Origin: Kiritimatiellia bacterium
GTDB taxonomy: Bacteria > Verrucomicrobiota > Kiritimatiellia > RFP12 > UBA1067
DNA length: 64,000 nt
NCBI GenBank assembly: GCA_017403825.1
Contig: JAFRDO010000056.1
Coordinates: forward strand, 1 to 64,000
Direction: 5' to 3'
Below the pieces are notes generated by a model. It had not been told where the DNA came from, did not search any database, and saw only the letters and a program-made list of their open reading frames with translations. Below, one piece after another: positions 57,867-64,000 of the stretch; positions within the stretch are counted from its first letter, which is position 1, and each line of letters opens with the position of its first letter. A program made the translations under genes and the position numbers.

Positions 57867-58544
57867 ATGAGAACATGGTCAGCATTCTGGTATGGAATAT
57901 TCAAGAACAACCCGACGTTTCGCCTGGTGCTCGGGCTCTGTCCGACGCTTGCGGTCACCACGTCGCTTGAGAACGCGCTCGGCATGGGCCTGGCGGCGAC
58001 GTTCGTGCTTGTCTGTTCCAACGGGCTTGTCAGCGCGCTCCGCCGCGTGATTCCAGGCGCCGTCCATATTCCGTGCTACATCGTGATCATCGCGACGTTC
58101 GTCACGGCGACAGACCTCCTGATGAAGGCGTATTTGCCTGACCTCTCCGCAAGCCTCGGGATATTCATACCGCTGATCGTCGTGAACTGCATAATACTCG
58201 GCCGCGCCGAGGCGTTCGCAAGCCGCAACGGCGTGATTGACTCACTGGCCGATGGCCTTGGCAGCGGCATAGGCTTCACGCTTGCGCTGTCGCTGGTGGC
58301 GGCCGTGAGGGAGATTTGCGGGGCCGGGTCGCTGACCGTCTGGGGCTCTCTTGCGTTCAAGGGCCTGAACCCCGGGCCTGTCACGCTGGCGATACTGCCG
58401 GCTGGCGGGTTCGTGACGCTCGGCCTGCTGCTGGCGCTCATCAACCGACTGGGCGAGTGGAACGCTCGCAGGCACGGTGCGCCGCCGCCTCTGCCCGTAA
58501 ACCTGGACTGCAGGCACTGCACGATGTGCCCGAACGGAAAATAG
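57867..58544 (+). CDS. rnfE: Orphan RnfE/NqrD-type membrane subunit
   Basis: A 225-residue membrane protein with six hydrophobic helices. Signatures are NNPTFRLVLGLCPTLAVT near the start, YIVIIATFVTATDLLMKAYL and VNCIILGRAEAFA mid-protein, all typical of RnfE/NqrD, which carries electrons and sodium or protons in the Rnf/Nqr complex. No other rnf gene is present nearby, although they normally form one operon. The C-terminus ends CRHCTMCPNGK, a C-x2-C-x2-C tail in a soluble position. It is followed after 10 bp by nrdR. RnfE versus NqrD is not fully separable. Confidence 0.85.
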   Translation: MRTWSAFWYGIFKNNPTFRLVLGLCPTLAVTTSLENALGMGLAATFVLVCSNGLVSALRRVIPGAVHIPCYIVIIATFVTATDLLMKAYLPDLSASLGIFIPLIVVNCIILGRAEAFASRNGVIDSLADGLGSGIGFTLALSLVAAVREICGAGSLTVWGSLAFKGLNPGPVTLAILPAGGFVTLGLLLALINRLGEWNARRHGAPPPLPVNLDCRHCTMCPNGK

Positions 58545-58554
58545 CGGAGGCGGC

Positions 58555-59007
58555 ATGAAGTGTCCGAAGTGCGGCGTTGACGACGACAGGGTGCTGGATT
58601 CGCGCAGTGCGCGCGACGGCGCCGCAATCCGCCGTCGCCGCGAATGCGCCGGCTGCGGGCATCGCTTCACCACTTACGAGGAGGTGGATCGAGACGAACT
58701 GCAGGTGATCAAGCGCGACGGCACGCGGCAGACGTTCGAGCGCGCCAAGCTGGACAGGGCGATACGCCAGGCCTGCGGCAAGCGCAAGATATCCGACGAG
58801 CAGATACGCTCGATCATTGACCGCGTCGTGGCGCGGCTCGACGGCGACGAGGTGCCTTCGGCGCAGATCGCTGAATACGTGATGAGCGAGTTGCACAAGG
58901 TCGACGAGGTCGCCTACATACGATTTGCCAGCGTCTACCGCCAGTTCAAGGACGTCGCGCAGTTCCTTGCCGCGATTACGGAGATAGTGAAGAATGACCG
59001 CAGCTGA
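58555..59007 (+). CDS. nrdR: Transcriptional repressor NrdR
   Basis: A 150-residue protein. Zinc ribbon: MKCPKCGVDDDRVLDSR and CAGCGHRFTTYEE. ATP-cone: VIKRDGTRQTFERAKLDRAI. It represses ribonucleotide reductase genes by sensing dATP/ATP. The ATG follows GCGGAGG. It overlaps the next gene by 14 bp. No nrd gene is in the window. Confidence 0.95.
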   Translation: MKCPKCGVDDDRVLDSRSARDGAAIRRRRECAGCGHRFTTYEEVDRDELQVIKRDGTRQTFERAKLDRAIRQACGKRKISDEQIRSIIDRVVARLDGDEVPSAQIAEYVMSELHKVDEVAYIRFASVYRQFKDVAQFLAAITEIVKNDRS

Positions 59008-60067
59008 CTACCAGCGTCCGCCGATCCGCGTGGCCCTGATGGGGCTTGGCCGTTCGATGTTCGCCGACCACTACCCGGTGTTCCGCCGGCACCCGGAGCT
59101 CTTCCAGGTTGTTGCGGTATGCGACCTCATAAAGGACCGCCGTGACATCGTCGCGAGAGACTATCCCGACTGCCGCATGTTCCGGCAATTCGCTGACATG
59201 CTTGACGAGCCGGACATCGAGCTTGTGGACATCGCCACATGCACCGTCGATCACGTGCGGCACGGCATGATGGCGCTCAAGAAGGGCATCTGGACGCTGC
59301 TGGAAACCCCGATGGCCCTTACGCCCGATGAGGCGCAGCTGCTCCGCGGGCAGGCGCAGAAGTCCCGCAACCGGCTGATCGTGATGCAGAGGGGCCTGTT
59401 CGCGCCCGACTTCCTGCTGGCGAAGTCCATGATGTCGGATCCCCGGCTCGGCCCCGTGCATCAGGTCCGCGTCCGCCGCGAGGACTTCGTGCGCCGCGAC
59501 GACTGGCAGTGCGTGAAGCGACTCGGCGGAGGCGCAGCGTACTATGCGATGACCGACCTTGTGCTCCAGACGCTCAAGCTCCTGCCGCTGCCGCCGGTGC
59601 AGATGTGGAGCGAACTCAAGCGCCTCGCTTCGCTCGGCGACGCCGAAGACTACGCGCACCTGATGCTGAAGACCCGCGACCAGCTTTCCGCCGACATAGA
59701 GTTCAACGGCGGGTGTCTTCCGGGCCTGCGTTCTCCGTCCTTCGAGATCCGTGGCGAGAGGGGCGTGTTCCGTGTCGCGCCGGACGCCACGGAGGGAGAG
59801 CTTACTGCCATCGACCCGTCGTTCTCGTTCCCGCGGCGCCGCTCGTCGGTAAGGACGCCGCCGATGGTCGATCTTCACGAGACGTTCCCGATCGTTTCCG
59901 AGAAGGTCGCCCTGCCTGCGGGAGAACCCTACGGACCGGATGCGTTCTGGCGGCATGTCTACGACACCGTGCGGACTGCTGCGCCGTTCCCGCTTCAGAT
60001 CGAGGACTCGATAGAGGCGCTCAAGTTCGCGCATCTCATGAAGAAGACAAGCCCGTTCGGAAAGTGA
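58994..60067 (+). CDS. Gfo/Idh/MocA family oxidoreductase
   Basis: A 357-residue NAD(P)-dependent sugar-type oxidoreductase. The Rossmann motif is RVALMGLGRSMFADHY. The family-typical ICKVDH-like motif is not clear; ATCTVDHVRHGMMALKKG occupies the expected region. The C-terminal half is the usual beta-sheet domain (GGGAAYYAMTDLVLQTLKLL). Substrate unknown. It overlaps nrdR and is followed by a DtxR-type regulator after 8 bp, so these genes are probably one transcript. Confidence 0.8.
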   Translation: MTAADYQRPPIRVALMGLGRSMFADHYPVFRRHPELFQVVAVCDLIKDRRDIVARDYPDCRMFRQFADMLDEPDIELVDIATCTVDHVRHGMMALKKGIWTLLETPMALTPDEAQLLRGQAQKSRNRLIVMQRGLFAPDFLLAKSMMSDPRLGPVHQVRVRREDFVRRDDWQCVKRLGGGAAYYAMTDLVLQTLKLLPLPPVQMWSELKRLASLGDAEDYAHLMLKTRDQLSADIEFNGGCLPGLRSPSFEIRGERGVFRVAPDATEGELTAIDPSFSFPRRRSSVRTPPMVDLHETFPIVSEKVALPAGEPYGPDAFWRHVYDTVRTAAPFPLQIEDSIEALKFAHLMKKTSPFGK

Positions 60068-60075
60068 GGCGAAAC

Positions 60076-60444
60076 ATGGCAACCATGACACAGAGCCTTG
60101 AGGACTACCTGGAGGCGATCTACGTGAGGATCGCGGAAGGGAAGCCGGCGCAGGTGCGTGACGTCGCCCGCATGCTCTCCGTCAAGATGCCGTCCGTGGT
60201 CAAGGCGGTCCGCGAGCTAAAGAAGCTCGGGCTTGTCACTCAGGAGCCGTACGCCAACATCGAGCTGACGGCAAAGGGCAGCCGCGTGGCCAAGCACGTG
60301 CTCGGCCGCCACACGCTGATAAGGGATTTCCTGATGAAGCTCGGCGTCACGCGCAAGAACGCCGACCGCGACGCCTGCCTTATGGAGCACATACTGTCGG
60401 CAGAGACGCTTGACAAGATCAGGACATACACGGAAAGGCAATAG
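60076..60444 (+). CDS. DtxR/MntR-family metal-dependent regulator
   Basis: A 122-residue protein: winged helix (SLEDYLEAIYVRIAEGKPA, MLSVKMPSVVKAVRELKKLG) followed by the dimerisation/metal region (RHTLIRDFLMKLGV, DACLMEHILSAET). Length and lack of an SH3 domain fit the MntR type, sensing manganese or iron. It is directly followed (stop, then ATG) by the zinc ribbon-EIIA fusion gene. Targets are unknown. Confidence 0.85.
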   Translation: MATMTQSLEDYLEAIYVRIAEGKPAQVRDVARMLSVKMPSVVKAVRELKKLGLVTQEPYANIELTAKGSRVAKHVLGRHTLIRDFLMKLGVTRKNADRDACLMEHILSAETLDKIRTYTERQ

Positions 60445-61269
60445 ATGAAAAGCCAGATAAACATACTCCGCCAGCTTCAGGAGCTGGTGCTGACCCGCGA
60501 CGAGCACTATCAGACTGGGGACGGCAGCCACCTCGATTCGCTTAACGACTCCATCGCGGCGCTGCAGAAGAAGCTCGAGCCCCAGGTCGCCGGCATATAC
60601 GAGAACCTCTACAAGAAGAACCACATCGTCATCTCGGCGATGACGAACAACTGCTGCGCCGTCTGCGGCATGCAGGTTCCGATCGCGCACGGGCAGCAGG
60701 TCCGCATAGCGCAGCACCTTGTGACCTGTTCCAGCTGCGGGCGCATACTCTTCGCCGACGATGATGCGCTGGTGAACACCGCCGAGGCTCCGGACCGCGA
60801 CAATCCGAAGACCGGGATATCCCGCTTCAGCGCCGAGGAGCTGATGATAGCCGACCTTGACGCCGAGACGCGCGAAGATGCGATAGCTCGCCTCGCGGAG
60901 AGAATGGAGAGCGCCAAGTTCATTTCCAGCGCCGACAGCCTGATCGCCGCCGCCATGGAGCGCGAAAGCGTCCTCTCCACGGCGATGGAGGGCGGGCTTG
61001 CGTTCCCGCACGTGCGCGGCGTCGAAGGCGGCGGCCTTACGCTGGCGCTGGGCGTTTCCCGCAAGGGCGTCGACTGGGATGGCGAGACGGTGAACTTCAT
61101 CTTCCTGTCGGCGATTCCAGTAGCCGTCTCGGCGTTCTACCTGAGGCTGATGTCCGGGCTTTCCAAGGCTTTCGCCAAGGACGTAAACCGCCGCGCCGTG
61201 CTGGACGCGAATGATTCCGCTTCGCTCTGGAAGGTGCTTCAGAAGGTGACCAGAACGACAGTAAAGTGA
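60445..61269 (+). CDS. Fusion of C4 zinc ribbon protein and PTS EIIA (type 2) domain
   Basis: A 274-residue protein. Residues 1-100 have a helical hairpin and a C4 zinc ribbon (CCAVCGM and CSSCGRILF), as in CdsZ-like/DUF zinc ribbon proteins of the PVC group. Residues 130-274 are a PTS EIIA domain of the fructose/nitrogen type. His189 in LAFPHVRG is the phosphorylated residue by analogy to EIIA-Ntr. No EIIB/EIIC gene is nearby, so a regulatory role, as for PtsN, is likelier than sugar transport. The fusion is unusual. It starts right after the DtxR stop and overlaps the next gene. Confidence 0.75.
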   Translation: MKSQINILRQLQELVLTRDEHYQTGDGSHLDSLNDSIAALQKKLEPQVAGIYENLYKKNHIVISAMTNNCCAVCGMQVPIAHGQQVRIAQHLVTCSSCGRILFADDDALVNTAEAPDRDNPKTGISRFSAEELMIADLDAETREDAIARLAERMESAKFISSADSLIAAAMERESVLSTAMEGGLAFPHVRGVEGGGLTLALGVSRKGVDWDGETVNFIFLSAIPVAVSAFYLRLMSGLSKAFAKDVNRRAVLDANDSASLWKVLQKVTRTTVK

Positions 61270-62126
61270 TACGCATACTGCTAGCTTCGCTGCTGATCTG
61301 CGCCGTACAGCAGTCGCCGCACAGGCGCTCTCCGTATGTCGGGGCCTTGTCGGTGGACGCGGCGAGCGGCAAGGTGCTGTTCGAGGACAACGCGGACCGC
61401 GAGGCTTACCCTGCCAGCGTCACCAAGCTGATGACGCTGCTGCTCGTGCTGGAGGACGTGAAGGCCGGCAAGTACGAGCTGAGTACGCGGGTGACGGCGA
61501 CTCCGGAGATATGCCGTTGCGAGCCCAGCGTGGTAGGTCTTCGCGTAGGGCAGTCGATGACGGTCGACGACCTGCTCTTGGCCCTTATGGTCAAGAGCGC
61601 CAACGACGCGGCGATCGCGCTCGGCGTGAATTCCGCGGGCTCTCTCGATGCCTTTGTGGCGCGAATGAACGCCCGAGCCGCTTCGCTCGGCATGACTCAC
61701 ACGCGCTATTACAATCCGAACGGGCTTCCGCCGAAGCGTCAGAACGCTACGGCGGCGTTCAACGTAACCACATGCCGCGACCAGGTCAAGCTCGCGCGGC
61801 TGCTGGTTACGATGCCCCAGGTGTTCAAGTACACTTCCGTCAAGGTCGGAGAGGTCAAGGACGGCGACGGCAAGCCGCTGAAGTTCGTGAACCACAACAA
61901 CCTGCTTGTCAAGAACAAGCTCAAGGTGATGAATCCTGACGGGACGGAGGCCGTAGACGGCCTCAAGACCGGCTACATCGATGCGGGCGGCTCATCGATA
62001 GTGCTTACGGGCCGTCGCGGCGGCAAGCGGGCGATAGTCGTCGTGCTAGGCTCCACGTCTTCGCCGGAGCGCGACGCAAACGCCGGCAGGCTCCTGTCCG
62101 ATGCGCTCGGCGCGCTCGTCTGGTAG
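61266..62126 (+). CDS. D-alanyl-D-alanine carboxypeptidase (peptidase S11)
   Basis: A 286-residue penicillin-binding protein-type carboxypeptidase that trims peptidoglycan peptides. A GTG start at 61266 overlaps the previous TGA. The N-terminus has a short hydrophobic signal (IRILLASLLICAVQQ). Catalytic motifs: Ser51-x-x-Lys54 (SVTK), SAN at 111-113 and KTG in GLKTGYID. There is no C-terminal amphipathic anchor as in DacA/DacC, so it may be periplasmic and soluble. It is the last gene of the nrdR unit. Confidence 0.9.
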   Translation: MIRILLASLLICAVQQSPHRRSPYVGALSVDAASGKVLFEDNADREAYPASVTKLMTLLLVLEDVKAGKYELSTRVTATPEICRCEPSVVGLRVGQSMTVDDLLLALMVKSANDAAIALGVNSAGSLDAFVARMNARAASLGMTHTRYYNPNGLPPKRQNATAAFNVTTCRDQVKLARLLVTMPQVFKYTSVKVGEVKDGDGKPLKFVNHNNLLVKNKLKVMNPDGTEAVDGLKTGYIDAGGSSIVLTGRRGGKRAIVVVLGSTSSPERDANAGRLLSDALGALVW

Positions 62127-62130
62127 CGCC

Positions 62131-63171
62131 TTAGCTGAACCAGAAGGCGATCAGGCGAAAGATGTCGCGCGTCCGTATTGGCCACAGGCGCGACGGAAGG
62201 TCCGATTCGAGCGGACGCTGGATGAAGCCCGGGAGGTCGGGGTTGAAGTCGAGGCCTGTAAGCTTTTCAAGCTCTTCGATCGTTACGATGTAACGCGCGG
62301 CCCAGGCTCGCCATGGCACATGCTGCGGAAAGAGAACGGCGAGCGCGCGCACGTCCATTTCCTCCTGTGCGATGACGATCTGGTAGTATGCCGTGGGAAC
62401 GTCGATACCGGTGCCGCTGATCGCCTCGTTGCCGGACGATATGCACCCGACTACGACCCATATCTCGCCGTAGCGGGCAGTCCAGAAGTCGGCTATGCGG
62501 TGTTCGACGTCGCGCCAGACGCCGCGGTTGAGCGCCGGCGTCTGTGGAGCGACGTTGGACATCATGAACGTCTTCTTCTGCGCATCCTCGCCGTAGCGCG
62601 ATGCGATCGCGTGGTTAGGCGCGAGATGGCCGCGGTCGTAGCCGCTTTTCGTGTAGGCGGCGGACGTCGGGGCGGCGGGAATCGCACGGTCTTTCACGAA
62701 CCCCGGACGCTTCAGAATCGTGTATTTCGCGTCCTTGGTCACGTGGTATGCGCACCAGACGGGGTGGCGGAGCCTGTCCGACCAGCCGAACATGAATTCG
62801 CCACGGTCAACGACCTTGATGTCGTCCGGCGCCGGGGCGCCTGTGCGCACGGGAGCGCCGGCGAAGATCGTGGATCCCGCTGGGGCCTCGGTGTCGTATT
62901 CGTAGACGGCGTCGTGTCCTGTCCACCCGACGGCGTCCGTAATGTCCGCCAGCGGGTTGCCGAGCCAGAGAAGGGGAGCGGTGACGAGAGCGGGCAGCTT
63001 TTCGCGCTGGACGTCGAGCCAAGGGCGGGGGTGGTGCACGAACCACTCCGCGCCAACGCCCCAGACGGCGAGAATGGCGAGGACGGCGAAGCCGATCCGA
63101 AGCGCAATCCGCCTCGACCGGCTTCGCTTGCCCTTCTTGCGCCTGGCGCGGAGCATTTTCTTGCCGCTCAT
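62131..63171 (-). CDS. NUC1-type DNA/RNA non-specific endonuclease
   Basis: A 346-residue protein with a basic N-terminus and one membrane segment (IALRIGFAVLAILAVWGV), so probably membrane-tethered and facing outside. The nuclease motif DRGHLAPN and the following NVAPQTPALNRGVWRDVE carry the His and Asn residues of the beta-beta-alpha-metal fold. It should cleave DNA and RNA. Nutrient scavenging or DNA processing is inferred. It is convergent with the carboxypeptidase gene. Confidence 0.85.
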   Translation of the reverse strand: MSGKKMLRARRKKGKRSRSRRIALRIGFAVLAILAVWGVGAEWFVHHPRPWLDVQREKLPALVTAPLLWLGNPLADITDAVGWTGHDAVYEYDTEAPAGSTIFAGAPVRTGAPAPDDIKVVDRGEFMFGWSDRLRHPVWCAYHVTKDAKYTILKRPGFVKDRAIPAAPTSAAYTKSGYDRGHLAPNHAIASRYGEDAQKKTFMMSNVAPQTPALNRGVWRDVEHRIADFWTARYGEIWVVVGCISSGNEAISGTGIDVPTAYYQIVIAQEEMDVRALAVLFPQHVPWRAWAARYIVTIEELEKLTGLDFNPDLPGFIQRPLESDLPSRLWPIRTRDIFRLIAFWFS

Positions 63172-63189
63172 TAACCGTGTTTTCCTTGC

Positions 63190-63420
63190 CTACAGGTCCC
63201 CGTCGCCAAGCTCGATGCGTATGGTGCGGGACTTCATGGCCTCGATCGTCTCGGGGTCCTCGTCGTCCGCCGCATGGCGTATGACTCCGTCGGAATCCGG
63301 CGCCGGTATGCAGATCTTCGCGCCGCACGCCGGGCACTCGGTCTCAAGGCCGACCATGTCGGGCGAGGCCTGTATCTCGGTGCGGCAGGAGGTGCAGAGG
63401 AAGCTGGTGTATGCAGCCAT
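63190..63420 (-). CDS. Small zinc-ribbon protein
   Basis: A 76-residue protein with two C-x2-C pairs (CTSCRTEI and CPACGAKI) forming a zinc ribbon. An acidic tail follows (HAADDEDPETIEAMKSRTIR by pattern). No known partner. It lies between nagB and the nuclease gene, which are on the same strand. Possibly regulatory. Confidence 0.7.
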   Translation of the reverse strand: MAAYTSFLCTSCRTEIQASPDMVGLETECPACGAKICIPAPDSDGVIRHAADDEDPETIEAMKSRTIRIELGDGDL

Positions 63421-63422
63421 GG

Positions 63423-64000
63423 TCAGAGTCCGAGCTTGGTGGCGCTACGCCAGGCGTAGTACTTCTTGAGCGTCAGCTTCTTGGCTGCGGCTTCGTCGCA
63501 GAATATCCAGCAGTCGTTGTGGGCCTGCAGGGCTGATGCCGTGCAGAACTGCGTCATCGGGCCTTCCACGCACCCCTTGACGGCGTTCTGCTTGTTCTCG
63601 CCGAACGCGAGCAGGACGATCTTCTTCGCCTCGCATATCGTGCCGACGCCCATGGAGAGCGCACGGGTCGGGACTTCCTTCTCCTTGCCCTTGAAGAAGA
63701 GCCTGGCGTTGTCCTTTATCGTCGACGGCGTGAGGTAGACGCAGCTCGTGCGGCTCTTGAGCGAAGTTCCCGGCTCGTTGAACGCGATGTGCCCGTCGGA
63801 GCCGATGCCCAGCACCTGAAGGTCGATTCCGCCTGCCGCCTTGATCTGCCTTTCGTAGGCGGCGCACTCCTTGTCGAGGTCCTTTGCGAGGCCGTTGAGG
63901 ACGTGCGTGTTCTTAATCTGGATGTCGATCTTCTTGAACAGGTTTTCGTTCATGAAGTAGCGGTAGCTCTGGTCGTGGGTGCCGGCGAGCCCGACGTATT
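63423..64000 (-). CDS. nagB: Glucosamine-6-phosphate deaminase (5' end outside window)
   Basis: Only the C-terminal 192 residues are visible; the frame continues past base 64000. Family motifs: YVGLAGTHDQSYRYFMNENL, LGIGSDGHIAFNEPG, with Asp and His of the catalytic SDGHIAFNEP, and RALSMGVGTICEAK. It converts glucosamine-6-phosphate to fructose-6-phosphate, feeding amino sugars from host or peptidoglycan glycans into glycolysis. Confidence 0.93.
   Translation of the reverse strand, partial: YVGLAGTHDQSYRYFMNENLFKKIDIQIKNTHVLNGLAKDLDKECAAYERQIKAAGGIDLQVLGIGSDGHIAFNEPGTSLKSRTSCVYLTPSTIKDNARLFFKGKEKEVPTRALSMGVGTICEAKKIVLLAFGENKQNAVKGCVEGPMTQFCTASALQAHNDCWIFCDEAAAKKLTLKKYYAWRSATKLGL

Overview
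The window looks like a chromosomal piece from an anaerobic, glycan-degrading member of the PVC superphylum, most likely the Kiritimatiellota (gut or rumen Kiritimatiellae). This is an inference, not a measured placement. It rests on moderately high GC, many secreted glycoside hydrolases without SusC/SusD pairs, expanded secreted FGE/SUMF1-fold proteins, NADH-linked HydB/NuoE-type redox subunits and an Rnf subunit, and secreted proteins ending in a short hydrophobic-Arg tail. No rRNA, tRNA, CRISPR array, transposase or phage gene was recognised. No stretch of more than 300 bases lacks a gene.

Layout. Positions 1-7 kb hold the end of a phosphoesterase/propeller surface protein, then a + strand set: a secreted toroid-like enzyme, a Tat-exported GH20-like protein and a lipoprotein. 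Positions 7-14 kb carry nifS with an HMA-like lipoprotein (- strand), the divergent dnaE, and a two-domain SGNH hydrolase. Positions 14-20.4 kb look like one transcription unit: a sodium:solute symporter, two tandem QueG-like 4Fe-4S proteins and a GH92 mannosidase. Positions 20.4-27.5 kb carry a LamG-like secreted protein, a clan-A glycosidase and a convergent GH106 rhamnosidase-like gene. Positions 27.7-30 kb hold a DUF4143-type ATPase and an AraC regulator. From 30 to 39.6 kb runs a secreted set: a small tail-bearing protein, three tandem FGE-fold proteins, two uncharacterised secreted glycan enzymes and a GH127-type enzyme with its full zinc/cysteine site. Positions 39.6-49 kb carry a decayed PARG-like gene, a glycosidase coupled to a U32-like Fe-S protein, an XylR-type regulator divergent from a three-repeat secreted protein, and a GH39-like enzyme. 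From 49 kb to the end the content is housekeeping: der, HydB/NuoE-like genes, rpsA, rpmB, a Xer recombinase, rpsP, rplS, dinB, rnfE, nrdR, a Gfo/Idh/MocA oxidoreductase, a DtxR regulator, a zinc ribbon-EIIA fusion, a D,D-carboxypeptidase, a NUC1 nuclease, a zinc-ribbon peptide and nagB (cut by the window edge).

How it fits together. The first 49 kb reads as a loose saccharolytic island. Secreted enzymes with rhamnosidase, mannosidase, arabinofuranosidase and xylosidase-like activities are interleaved with ligand-sensing AraC/XylR regulators and a sodium symporter, suggesting use of complex plant or mucosal heteroglycans. Three features stand out. At least eight genes have a TATAAT-like -10 box only 6-9 bp before the start codon, so leaderless mRNAs are expected. 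Palindromic or short tandem repeats have been inserted in frame into enzyme and transporter genes. Several secreted proteins share a terminal hydrophobic-Arg tail that may be an export or anchoring signal.
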